Shown: positions 1-8,097 of the stretch, piece after piece | Position numbering within the stretch: position 1 is the first letter of the stretch | Layout: every line of letters starts with the position of its first letter | Origin: Gemmatimonadota bacterium | Lineage (GTDB): Bacteria > Latescibacterota > UBA2968 > UBA8231 | Direction of reading: 5' to 3' | Assembly (NCBI GenBank): GCA_009845645.1 | Contig: VXZF01000261.1 | Span: 1-10,750 of the forward strand | Length of the DNA: 10,750 bases | Position numbers and translations under genes: made by a program | Notes under the pieces: generated by a model | Databases searched by the model: none | What the model saw: the letters and a program-made list of their open reading frames with translations, nothing else | What the model was told of the DNA's origin: nothing

Positions 1-3000
1 ATGATGTCGGCGGAGCGAGGATCTTCGGCGATCAACGCTTCTTTAGTGTCGTTATTAATGACAAAGGCGTCGTTATAGCCAGTAAGAATTCCTCGATAAA
101 TCGCTATATCCCACTCTTTCAGTGGCGTTCCGACAGCTTCCATCTTGTCCATAATCGACTGTTCGATGCCCGACAGCGCACTCCACGGCTTTTCGCCCTG
201 CAGACGTAGTTCTCCCCAAAGGGATTCAGCGGGCGGGAAGGATTTATCGGACAAACGGTCCATATCCACGGCCCTGCCAGTTACGCCGTTGTGGCAATGG
301 CGCACTATCAGGATGTTGGTATCAACGATGGCGTTTTCAAAAACATCCTTGCCCATCTCCAGCAGGCGCAGCGGTGTGTGTTGCTCGGAGAGGTAGCGAC
401 GCAGGGCTTTACCGTATTCCGCCTTGAGCCAGCTATTGGAGGTGATATAGGCCAGCAAGCCTTGGGGCGCTCTGAGCAGCCGACAGCCGCGCTCGTAGAA
501 AAGCTGGTAGATATCGCCGGTGCGGGCGAAAGTTTCGTAGCCGGTATCCTTGTAGAGCTCGCCTAGTTCTCCGCCGTTTTTCTGCAACTGAATGTATGGT
601 GGATTCCCAATCACCACATCAAAGCCATCGTCAAAGCCGAACATATACTCGGCGTCGAACCAATCGGCAACAGCATTCTGGTCGTAGGGATTCCAATGGG
701 CGATTTTCTGAGCATCTTCAAGGCTAGAATTCAACTTTTCCTCACGTGCCTTGTAATCCTTCCATAGCTGTTTTCGTAGCTGCCTACGGTCCCGTTCCTT
801 CGGAAGTTGAGTCACTTTTCGATCTATTTCCCGTTGTTCTCTCTCTGCCCATTCTGCTCGCTTGAATTCCAATGCCTGCTTCAACCGTTTACGGCACTTC
901 TCTTCTTGGCGAATGTAATGGAGCTTTTGCGGCCGGTTGTTGGCAAGAAAATACTTTTCACGAATCGCTTCGATTTGCTTGCGATTTTGCTGTACAGCGT
1001 CGTCTTGGAGCAAAGATCTGACTTCGGATAGCTGCAACCCGATGAGCGTGTTTGCGGCGACAAATCGCGTTTCCAGATTCGGCAGTGGCTTGATGCCGAA
1101 ATTGTCGGCTGTCTCATATGCGTCCTGTTCAATGGCTAGCGAAATGAAAAAGCGCAGCTTGGCAATCTGGCAGGCCACGGACTGAATATCTATGCCAAAT
1201 ATGCTATTCTGGATTAAGTAGAGCTTACGCCCAAAATCGCCCGAATACCGCTCAAAGGTCTCGCTAATCTCCAGTAACTCAGCATCGCGTTCCTGTTGGT
1301 CTTGAGTCTCAAATGCCTTGTCCGCCCTTTTTTGGGCCTGTTCCTTTTGCAGCTTTTGCCAGCATTTGTTCTCAGGGTCAATTCGCTGCAACACCAAGGT
1401 CAGCTTGTGCAGTATGCCCATCGGAAAGGCACCGGAACCAACCGCCGGATCTAGCACCTTGATCTCCGCAATCGCTCGCACAATGCCCTCTGATTCGCAT
1501 TCCTCAAAAAGTTCATTGGCGTCGTTGAATGCGTCTTCATAATCCAGCAAATAGCGCAAACGCTCTTGCCAATACACCACGGCACCATCGTCAGGCTGCA
1601 CTTTTTTCTCCAACGTCGCCAACAAAACCTCGTCCACCATGTATTCCACCACGGCCCGGGGAGTGTAGTAGGAGCCTGTTTGCCTGCGTGCCGTCTCGCG
1701 CGTCTCCGGATTGTAGGCCGCCAGCAAGTTCTCAAAAACCTTGCCGAGCAATTCTGGGTCCAGAGCGACTTCCTGCTCTATAGGCGTGTTTTCCTCTACA
1801 GTGAACTTGTAGTGGTTGAACAGAGTAATCAGCCCGTCTTTATCGAAGAACAGCCTGTTGGGAATACTCAACTTTTTGTAATGCACATCGGAAAAGCAGT
1901 CAATGCGCCAGCCGCCATAGCTGGTCGCCTCCTCGCTGTCCAAACAGTCGAATAAGCCGCCGTTGATGAACGGAGTTTGGGATAACAGGTTCAGCAGCGC
2001 ATCGGGGTCGTTGATTTCCCGTTTGTAGCGATACCGCGAAAGATTGCGGTGCGTAGTGTTTCGCACTTTGCTGAAACCGCGTTTGTCGATCTCAGTATTT
2101 AGAGTGGCGAAAAACAGGTTTTGAAGCACCGCACGATAGTAGGAATCGCCGCCATCCGGGTCGTAATTTTTTAATAGGTCTGCAACTTGTTCCTCGACGA
2201 ACAAGTCTCCGGAGATCAGTCTCTTCTCCTTCATAAACCATACGAACAGCAGGCGTGTAATAAGACGGATGACGTGTTCTTCGGCGGTCAGAGTTCGGGC
2301 TTCATCGGTGGGGAACCGGGCCTCTTTGACAGCACGGTTAAACCAAGCGAATAGTTCCTGGTAGAACCGACGATTCAGTTCCTCGGTATTCAGTTTGTCC
2401 GACCAAGCGGCTAACAGGCCGTCAAAATTGTGTCTCCTCTTTTTAGCGTCCATCCACTCTACGCACTCGGACAGCGACAGTTCGGCCAAAATGTCCAGAT
2501 GGGCACGGTGGGTCTTGGCAGGGACAATCTCCCGTATCAGCGACACATGGCCCAGCACATCGCGCTTTGGATCGCGCTTGTGCTCGCGACGATGGACAAA
2601 GGACAGAGTGAGCCGATGATCGGCAGTTCTAAATAGGACGACAGTTGGTTGGCTCAGGCGCTTGTTGATCTCGCGGGTGAACTGCGCGTACTGGCCGCGA
2701 GTATAGGTTATTTCCTTCAGTTCCACGGCGAAGAAGAGAAAGCTCTGATGCTGTTCCTTGTCGAAAGAATCAGCCTCAAATCTAAGCGTTGGCTGGTTGG
2801 TCGAGGCGATTTCTTCACTTGTCACCTGAAAGATGAGTTGCACCGATTGGACATGCTTGCGGAATGCCTTTTCCGTTTGGGTATTCTGGTTCTCCGTCTG
2901 AAATTCTTGGATAAATTCATCCACACTGCCCGAAAGTTCCAGTATGCGATCACTCCTATATCCAAGGACATCCAGTAGCTTTTTAGTCCCCGATAGGAAA

Positions 3001-3065
3001 TCTCTGGCGGGTATGGCCTTCAGAGCCGGTCGAATCTGTTTCTTTGTTTGAGAATCGTTGCTCAT
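1..3065 (-). CDS. Eco57I/TaqI-class N6-adenine DNA methyltransferase, 3' end outside window
   Basis: The frame is open from ATG at 3065 to the left edge (1021 residues seen, no stop), so the gene is partial. It should transfer methyl from S-adenosylmethionine to adenine N6 in a specific DNA site. Residues 1-258 form an N-terminal domain shared with the upstream sigma fusion. About 230-450 is the helical linker usual in large type IIG-like methylases. GSYYTP (464-469) is motif X, DPAVGSGAF (539-547) is SAM-binding motif I, GIDI (624-627) lies at motif II, and NPPY (821-824) is the catalytic motif IV of gamma-class N6-adenine enzymes. RGILTGYNDAF (991-1001) is typical of the TaqI-like C-terminal specificity domain. 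A charged, probably coiled segment spans about 690-790. GGAG (3074-3077) lies 8 bases before the ATG. The gene is last in a helicase-sigma fusion-methylase order. The family is certain. Whether it also cuts DNA through its N-domain is unknown. Confidence 0.95.
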   Translation of the reverse strand, partial: MSNDSQTKKQIRPALKAIPARDFLSGTKKLLDVLGYRSDRILELSGSVDEFIQEFQTENQNTQTEKAFRKHVQSVQLIFQVTSEEIASTNQPTLRFEADSFDKEQHQSFLFFAVELKEITYTRGQYAQFTREINKRLSQPTVVLFRTADHRLTLSFVHRREHKRDPKRDVLGHVSLIREIVPAKTHRAHLDILAELSLSECVEWMDAKKRRHNFDGLLAAWSDKLNTEELNRRFYQELFAWFNRAVKEARFPTDEARTLTAEEHVIRLITRLLFVWFMKEKRLISGDLFVEEQVADLLKNYDPDGGDSYYRAVLQNLFFATLNTEIDKRGFSKVRNTTHRNLSRYRYKREINDPDALLNLLSQTPFINGGLFDCLDSEEATSYGGWRIDCFSDVHYKKLSIPNRLFFDKDGLITLFNHYKFTVEENTPIEQEVALDPELLGKVFENLLAAYNPETRETARRQTGSYYTPRAVVEYMVDEVLLATLEKKVQPDDGAVVYWQERLRYLLDYEDAFNDANELFEECESEGIVRAIAEIKVLDPAVGSGAFPMGILHKLTLVLQRIDPENKCWQKLQKEQAQKRADKAFETQDQQERDAELLEISETFERYSGDFGRKLYLIQNSIFGIDIQSVACQIAKLRFFISLAIEQDAYETADNFGIKPLPNLETRFVAANTLIGLQLSEVRSLLQDDAVQQNRKQIEAIREKYFLANNRPQKLHYIRQEEKCRKRLKQALEFKRAEWAEREQREIDRKVTQLPKERDRRQLRKQLWKDYKAREEKLNSSLEDAQKIAHWNPYDQNAVADWFDAEYMFGFDDGFDVVIGNPPYIQLQKNGGELGELYKDTGYETFARTGDIYQLFYERGCRLLRAPQGLLAYITSNSWLKAEYGKALRRYLSEQHTPLRLLEMGKDVFENAIVDTNILIVRHCHNGVTGRAVDMDRLSDKSFPPAESLWGELRLQGEKPWSALSGIEQSIMDKMEAVGTPLKEWDIAIYRGILTGYNDAFVINNDTKEALIAEDPRSADI

Positions 3066-3097
3066 GGGATCTGCTCCAGAGGGTTATATATTGCCAT
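3062..3097 (-). other. 11-codon leader frame overlapping the methyltransferase start
   Basis: ATG at 3097 is preceded by GGGAG (3105-3109) at 7 bases and reads MAIYNPLEQIP. Its TGA stop shares ATGA with the methyltransferase ATG. The frame is the same as the decayed helicase tail upstream of it, and the overlap copies the geometry of the true helicase stop over the sigma-fusion start at 4807-4810. I infer it is the surviving end of the duplicated helicase tail and may still couple translation into the methyltransferase. A chance frame is possible. Confidence 0.45.
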
Positions 3098-3208
3098 ATT
3101 TCCGCTCCCATCAATAGTAGTCTATATAATTCATCTCAGCCGCGTAGCCGTTCTCGGATCGGAATGTCACTTGCCAATCGTGGTGTTCAACAGTTTATCT
3201 TAACGGGC
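3066..3208 (-). pseudogene. Decayed duplicate of the helicase 3' end
   Basis: The 34 bases 3175-3208 match 4953-4986 inside the helicase gene at 29 positions with no gap. Read in the helicase frame the segment gives AR, stop, DKLLNTTIGK, stop, where the intact helicase has ARYDKLLNAVIAHI. Similarity fades toward 3100 but the frame returns at the very end as the 11-codon leader whose stop overlaps the next start. In-frame stops show it is not translated as a helicase tail. Its position directly before the methyltransferase is what a tandem duplication of 'helicase tail plus methyltransferase N-domain' would leave behind. Confidence 0.8.
3085..3114 (-). promoter_or_regulatory. Possible sigma-70-type promoter before the methyltransferase
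   Basis: On the minus strand TTGATG (3109-3114) and TATATA (3085-3090) are separated by 18 bases, inside the only AT-rich patch of the gap. Transcription would begin just before the methyltransferase ribosome binding site and skip most of the 11-codon leader. Matches are imperfect (4 of 6 in the -35 box) and such patterns arise by chance, so this is a candidate only. Confidence 0.2.
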
Positions 3209-3211
3209 GGG

Positions 3212-4810
3212 CTATGTGGTCAGCGTCTTCAGCGCTTGGTAAAATATCCGACGGCGTAGCTTGCTGAGTGCTTGATTCTTGATTTGGCGGATGCGCTCGC
3301 GCGTTAGATTCATCATGTCGCCAATTTCCTCAAGCGTCAGAGCCTGGTTACTATCAAGGCCAAAATAAAGCCTGATAACGCGCGATTCGCGCTCTTCGAG
3401 AAGCCCTAGGACCGTCTCTAACTGTATCAGCGCTGATTCGCGCAATATGTCGGCGTCAGGGGGAGCTGTCGTCTCATCAACCAAGATCTTGAGTTCGTCG
3501 AGGGAACACACCGTGCGATCGCTTCGGATAGTCTCTAGGATCTCTTTGGCTGGAACTTCAAGCTCAGCGGCGATTCTCTCTATGGCTTCTTCGGCCGTGC
3601 CTTCAGATTCGGCGTCGATTTCCTTTACGTCTGGCTCACTAGTCCGGTCCTGACTCAGTTTGCGCGCGGCTTTAGCAATATCTTTGAGTAAACTGACTCT
3701 GTTGAGTGGGAGGCGCACGATGCGCACATGCTCGGCGAGCGTCTGGAGGATGGACTGGCGAATCCACCACACCGCATAGGTAATGAATTTGCAACCCTTC
3801 GTCCCATCGAAGCGGTCGGCCGCCGTAATCAGCCCGAAATTACCAGCACTAATCAAGTCAGAGAGGGGCAGACCGCGATTTTGGTATTTCTTGGCCTCGT
3901 TAATGACAAAGCGCAAATTTGCCTGGATCATTTCGTCGCGTGCGCGCATGTCGCCATTTTTGATGCGGTCGGCCAGTTCTGCTTCGCGCTCCCTCGGAAG
4001 AGGTGTGGACTCTGCGATATCGTAGAAGTAAAGTCGTAGAGTTTGCTCCTCCCCTTCTGGGAATTTCTTCTCAAACACCGCCCGTTCAAACCAGTCGAAC
4101 GTATATCGGTAGAACTGCTGGTCGCGCTCTACGGTGTCCAGCTTGGCTTGCCAAGCTGCCAACAAACCTTCGCAATTATGCGGCTTGGCATTGGCCACCA
4201 TCCACGCGGCGCACTCCGGTAGCGATAGCTCGGACAGAACAGCGAGATCGGCGCGGCGCGGACTCTCTAGAGGAATATTCTTGCTCAACGACGTGACGCG
4301 CTCCAGCACATCACGACTATCATCGAGCTTGTGCGGACGACGTCCGATAACAGCGACGGTCAAGCGTGCTCCAGCTCGGAAGAAAACTACGGTTGGTAAG
4401 ATTGACCTCTTATCGATCTCCCGCGTAAATTCGTCATATACCCCTTGGGGGTAGTTGTCCTCCTTCAGTTCCACAGCGAAGAAGAGAACGCTCTGCTGCC
4501 GTCCCTCCTTAAAGGAAGCAGCCTCAAGCCCAAACGTCTGCTGATTAGCTGAGGCAATTTCATCATTTGTTATCTGAAAGGCGATTCGCACAGATTGGAC
4601 ATGCTTACGGAATGCCTGTTCAGTCTTAGTATCTGGTTTTAAGGCGGGAAATTCGTGGATAAAGCCATCTACGCTACCTGCAAGTTCTAGGGTGCGGTCA
4701 CTCTGATAGCCAAGAACTTCAAGTAGATCTTTAGTCGCCGCCAGAAAATCGCTGTAGGGTATGGCCGCTAAAGCGGCTCTAATGTCCTCTCGGATGTCGG
4801 TCGTGCTCAT
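3212..4810 (-). CDS. Fusion of methyltransferase N-terminal domain to a sigma-70 factor
   Basis: 532 residues from ATG 4810. The track of codons is open upstream to a TTG at 4831, but the ATG aligns with the methyltransferase start and overlaps the helicase stop as ATGA, so I chose it. Residues 1-258 match the methyltransferase N-domain, including FRKHVQSV (68-74 region) and LFFAVELKE (109-117). Residues 259-285 are sigma region 1.2. Region 2 spans about 290-370, with ANLRFVI, core-binding GLPLSDLISAGNFGL and TYAVWWIRQSI. Region 3 is about 370-450 and region 4 about 455-522, with helix-turn-helix LTLEEIGDMMNLTRERIRQI (491-510). Region 1.1 is absent. The sigma part resembles short Bacteroidota/Chlorobiota-type primary sigmas. 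It should bind core RNA polymerase and direct it to promoters. What the N-domain adds (DNA, helicase or polymerase contact) is unknown. No frameshift or missing core motif is seen, so it looks functional. Confidence 0.93.
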   Translation of the reverse strand: MSTTDIREDIRAALAAIPYSDFLAATKDLLEVLGYQSDRTLELAGSVDGFIHEFPALKPDTKTEQAFRKHVQSVRIAFQITNDEIASANQQTFGLEAASFKEGRQQSVLFFAVELKEDNYPQGVYDEFTREIDKRSILPTVVFFRAGARLTVAVIGRRPHKLDDSRDVLERVTSLSKNIPLESPRRADLAVLSELSLPECAAWMVANAKPHNCEGLLAAWQAKLDTVERDQQFYRYTFDWFERAVFEKKFPEGEEQTLRLYFYDIAESTPLPREREAELADRIKNGDMRARDEMIQANLRFVINEAKKYQNRGLPLSDLISAGNFGLITAADRFDGTKGCKFITYAVWWIRQSILQTLAEHVRIVRLPLNRVSLLKDIAKAARKLSQDRTSEPDVKEIDAESEGTAEEAIERIAAELEVPAKEILETIRSDRTVCSLDELKILVDETTAPPDADILRESALIQLETVLGLLEERESRVIRLYFGLDSNQALTLEEIGDMMNLTRERIRQIKNQALSKLRRRIFYQALKTLTT

Positions 4811-4986
4811 GCCTCTGCAACAATCAGCCAAGTTATTAGCTCAAAATCAGCATTACTCGGTTTTGAGGGTTTATTCGACAATCTGGAGTCGCGCTGACCG
4901 TGAATGCCCAGTTGCCGTATCTGCGTGGCTCTGTCCGCCCTGCCGATATGGGCAATCACGGCGTTCAACAGTTTGTCGTAACGGGC
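4037..4986 (-). repeat. Tandem duplication, copy 1 (helicase tail + sigma-fusion N-domain)
   Basis: Partner of 2289-3208. Here the helicase tail is intact and the methyltransferase-type N-domain is joined, at about residue 258, to a sigma factor instead of the methylase core. The homology to the methyltransferase stops within a few residues of where sigma region 1.2 begins (FPEGEEQTL then RLYFYDIAE), so the junction is sharp. Confidence 0.8.
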
Positions 4987-7900
4987 CATGTCTTGGCCCT
5001 TTTGGGTTTCGCGGTCAAACTGGTCGCACAGCTTTTGCAACGGCTCGGTCTTGCCGAGAGCTACCGATTCAAATAACTCCAGCACCTGCCGAGTATTGGC
5101 ACAACCGTAGCGGATATACTCGTTGTCGCGGATATAGACCGCATAATACGGATGAATCGGGCTAGCCCTTTTTTCTCTTTTGTCAGGGCTGGCGTTACGC
5201 TGACGCAGGAAAAATATTACGCCCGGCTGTGCAGTGTCGCCCTCCCCGTCGGTTACTGCATAGGCCCCATGAGGCATTGCTTCTAGTTCCGCCTTGTTTT
5301 GCTCCAAATACCGCAACAATTGGGCAAAAAAGTAATCGAGCGTAAAGTCGCTCATAACGACGCCATCGGACAGCTCGTCTAAGTCCAGCTCCCCTTCGCG
5401 CATTTTTTTTAGTTGCTCGTCGCGGAAATTTAGATCCATCTGGATCTGCTCAGACGGGTCTTCGTTCAATGGATCGTCGTCGCCGCTGGCTGTGGCATCC
5501 GCCAAGGCCATGCGTGCTTGCACACGACTTTGCAGGCGCAGATAGACCTCCATGTCCTTGGTGGGCCAATAGTTAATCATCCTCACTGACTGGTTGCGAC
5601 TGCCGATGCGGTCAATGCGCCCGAAGCGCTGGATGATGCGCACCGGATTCCAGTGAATGTCGTAGTTGAGTACGGTATCGCAATCTTGAAGGTTCTGCCC
5701 CTCTGAGATACAATCAGTAGCAATCAACAGGTCGATTCCGTTGGTGCTATTGGCCTGCCCATGTGCCCGTGGCGCGAAGTGGGTCAGAATGGCGTTGAAG
5801 TTGTTAGGGCCGGAAGCGGTGTGCGTTGTGTCCCCAGAGACCATCGCCATGTTCAATCCCAATTCGCTCGCCAAGTCTCCTAAGTTCTCATACAAGTACT
5901 CCGCCGTGTCCTTGAAGGTGGTAAACACCAGCATCTTACGATTGATTCGGCCATCCTTGTCGGTCGTCGGGTGTCGTACCCTGTCCCGAATATGCTCCTT
6001 GATCTCTCGCAGCTTGCCGTCCCGTTCCGGCGTGATAACACTGACCCGTTCATAGACTGTCTCCAAGGTCTTCTTATCCTTTAGCAAGTCCTCTTTCCAA
6101 CGGGGCAGATCCAACTCGCGCAGATGGTAAGGGGTGCGTGCCCGATTGATCTGAAATTCCTCGTCATCTTCCTCATCATCTGGGAGGATATCCGCTCGCT
6201 CGTCCAACAGCAGGCTTTGCTCATAGTGGTCTATCTTTTGTAGCAGGTCTTTAATTTTGCCGAGAGTGCGCTCGAGCGTTTCCGTCAGAGAATGGGCAGA
6301 ACTTTCTAGGCGTTTCAGAAAGTTGACTCGTATCATACCGATGAGGAAGCGCTCGCGATCTGCCTGATTAAACCGCAGTTGCTTCTTTTCGTCCGCCAAC
6401 CGTTTCTTGGCCTCTGCGCTGGTAACGTAGCTTGACGGCCGGTAGATGGATAAGGCGAACCGCTCGATCCGCTCGGATAAATTTTTATATGAAAGTTCGT
6501 CCTTTAAATCCGTCAGTGGGTATCGATTGTTCGGCTGTTGCCGCGTGGGGAATTGGCCGATTCTGTCCATTTCTTCGGCGTAGAACTGCTTGATCTGCCG
6601 CCGCGAGCGAGCAATGGAAACGCCGCCCAACAGCTTAAAAAAATCAGCGCCCAATGTCTCCAGTAATGTTGTCTTGTCCTTCTTGCCGCTCTTCTCCGCT
6701 TTCGTCTCCCATGTTTTAAACTCCTTTTGCGCCTGCCCCAGCAGAGTGCCAATATGGCCAACGCCTAGGCTTTCCCGAAACACGTCCTCGCGCTTTTCAG
6801 TCATCAGGTAAATCTGATTTCGGAGGTCAATAAGCGAAGTGTTGACCGGCGTCGCTGAAAGCATCAGCACCTTGGTTTGGGTACCAGCTTGGATAACTTC
6901 TTCCAATAACCGCGAGTAGCGGCTGTGGCGAATCTTACCGTCTTCTTCAAAACGGGACTTGGAGTCATTGCGGAAATTGTGCGATTCGTCGATGACCACC
7001 ATGTCGAAGTTACGCCATTTGAAGTCTGTCAGATCAATGTCACCAGCTTTCCCACTGCTGCGGGACAAGTCAGTGTGCGATAGCAAGGTGTAGCTAAAGC
7101 GATCATCTATGAAGGGATTACCGGCTTGGGCATTATAAACTGGATACAGTGCCCAATTTTCGCGCAATTTCTTGGGACACAACACTAGCACCCGCTCGTT
7201 GAGCAATTCAAAGAATTTGATGACCGCTAGCGCTGTGTAGGTCTTTCCTAAGCCTACAGCATCGGCCAAAATACAGCCGTTATGCCGCCGCAGGTAGGCA
7301 ATAACACTTTTAACTCCATCTTTTTGGAAGTCGTATAGGGTGTTCCAGATTGCGGTATCGTATAGGTTCGTATCTTTTAGGTGGCTTTCGCCGGCCTTTC
7401 TCGCTTCGATGTCCTCTTGGAACAACTCGTAAAGCGTTTTATAATAGATCAACTCCGACGCGTACTCTCTGCCTATCCGCGCCAGCGCGTCCAGCACGTC
7501 CTTTTTGACATCCTTGGTCAGCGTCTCATCTGCCCACAGATCGTCAAACCATTGTTGCAGTTCGGTGCAAGTAGCTGCGTTTTGGGTTGCCAAGTTGATT
7601 TCTACGTTGGCACTCGTCCCGCTGCCTAAGCCGCCGCGAGTGAAGTTGGAGCTACCGACCACCGCTGTGCCGCCATTGGCTGATTCGGTGAGATACATCT
7701 TGCCGTGCAGAAAGTTGGACTTGCCAATGGAGCGAATTTTGACGCCTTTGCTGCTTACCCATGCTTCGCATTGGCGGGCGAGGTATTTCTGTTGCAAGGC
7801 GTGTTGGGGAGATAGCCCGTCTTCGGTCAGGTTGAAGGCTTTTTGCGCTTTCTCTCCAGGGTCTAACTCGCCGACCGATGCCGGATCCCCAAAGAGGAAG

Positions 7901-8064
7901 CGCACATCCTTAACACCGCTCAATTCGCATCGCAGGGCCTCGTACCCATAGATGGTGAAATACGCCGAAACGAGGCGAAACACCTCGGTAGCGGACAGGT
8001 GCTGCCGCAAATAATCGACAACGCGACGCTGGCGATTGTCTAGGATGTGTTCGTATTCTGCCAT
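4807..8064 (-). CDS. PLD-like nuclease / SNF2-family helicase
   Basis: 1085 residues from ATG 8064. An in-frame TTG at 8097, touching the stop of the preceding stub, would add 11 residues. Neither start has a clear ribosome binding site, and I prefer the ATG because MAEYEHIL begins the folded part. Residue numbers from the ATG: a phospholipase-D-like domain with HGKMYL near 120 and GSSNFTRGGLG near 137-147; Walker A DAVGLGKT near 268-275; Walker B DESH near 359-362; SAT near 403; then the second RecA domain with LVFTTF near 712, ATDCISEGQNL near 782, and motif VI QRFGRIDRIG near 812-821. An acidic patch (DDEEDDEE) lies near 630. The motor likely translocates on duplex DNA using ATP, and the PLD domain may cut. 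Only one HxK motif is seen, so it may dimerise, as is known for single-motif PLD nucleases. Its stop overlaps the sigma-fusion start, implying coupled translation. Restriction-like or defence role with the methyltransferase is inferred. Confidence 0.93.
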   Translation of the reverse strand: MAEYEHILDNRQRRVVDYLRQHLSATEVFRLVSAYFTIYGYEALRCELSGVKDVRFLFGDPASVGELDPGEKAQKAFNLTEDGLSPQHALQQKYLARQCEAWVSSKGVKIRSIGKSNFLHGKMYLTESANGGTAVVGSSNFTRGGLGSGTSANVEINLATQNAATCTELQQWFDDLWADETLTKDVKKDVLDALARIGREYASELIYYKTLYELFQEDIEARKAGESHLKDTNLYDTAIWNTLYDFQKDGVKSVIAYLRRHNGCILADAVGLGKTYTALAVIKFFELLNERVLVLCPKKLRENWALYPVYNAQAGNPFIDDRFSYTLLSHTDLSRSSGKAGDIDLTDFKWRNFDMVVIDESHNFRNDSKSRFEEDGKIRHSRYSRLLEEVIQAGTQTKVLMLSATPVNTSLIDLRNQIYLMTEKREDVFRESLGVGHIGTLLGQAQKEFKTWETKAEKSGKKDKTTLLETLGADFFKLLGGVSIARSRRQIKQFYAEEMDRIGQFPTRQQPNNRYPLTDLKDELSYKNLSERIERFALSIYRPSSYVTSAEAKKRLADEKKQLRFNQADRERFLIGMIRVNFLKRLESSAHSLTETLERTLGKIKDLLQKIDHYEQSLLLDERADILPDDEEDDEEFQINRARTPYHLRELDLPRWKEDLLKDKKTLETVYERVSVITPERDGKLREIKEHIRDRVRHPTTDKDGRINRKMLVFTTFKDTAEYLYENLGDLASELGLNMAMVSGDTTHTASGPNNFNAILTHFAPRAHGQANSTNGIDLLIATDCISEGQNLQDCDTVLNYDIHWNPVRIIQRFGRIDRIGSRNQSVRMINYWPTKDMEVYLRLQSRVQARMALADATASGDDDPLNEDPSEQIQMDLNFRDEQLKKMREGELDLDELSDGVVMSDFTLDYFFAQLLRYLEQNKAELEAMPHGAYAVTDGEGDTAQPGVIFFLRQRNASPDKREKRASPIHPYYAVYIRDNEYIRYGCANTRQVLELFESVALGKTEPLQKLCDQFDRETQKGQDMARYDKLLNAVIAHIGRADRATQIRQLGIHGQRDSRLSNKPSKPSNADFELITWLIVAEA

Positions 8065-8097
8065 ATCGGATAGGGAAAGAAGTGAGCAGGCTTTCAA

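Larger units (their letters stand above)
2289..3208 (-). repeat. Tandem duplication, copy 2 (helicase tail remnant + methyltransferase N-domain)
   Basis: This unit pairs with 4037-4986. It holds the decayed helicase tail followed by codons 1-259 of the methyltransferase. DNA identity is still obvious in places, for example around 2842-2870 against 4590-4618 (GATTGGACATGCTT shared). Protein identity across the N-domains is about 53 percent by hand alignment with two single-residue gaps. Copy 2 kept the functional methyltransferase continuation and lost the helicase tail. Confidence 0.8.

Noticed and set aside
1451..1955. Frames opposite or out of phase with the methyltransferase
   Set aside because: They lie inside the open methyltransferase frame, are rich in arginine and tryptophan or proline, and have no family motif; they are shadows.
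4811..4831. TTG start for the sigma fusion, adding seven residues
   Set aside because: The ATG at 4810 aligns with the methyltransferase start and forms the ATGA overlap with the helicase stop; the extra residues lie wholly within the helicase gene.
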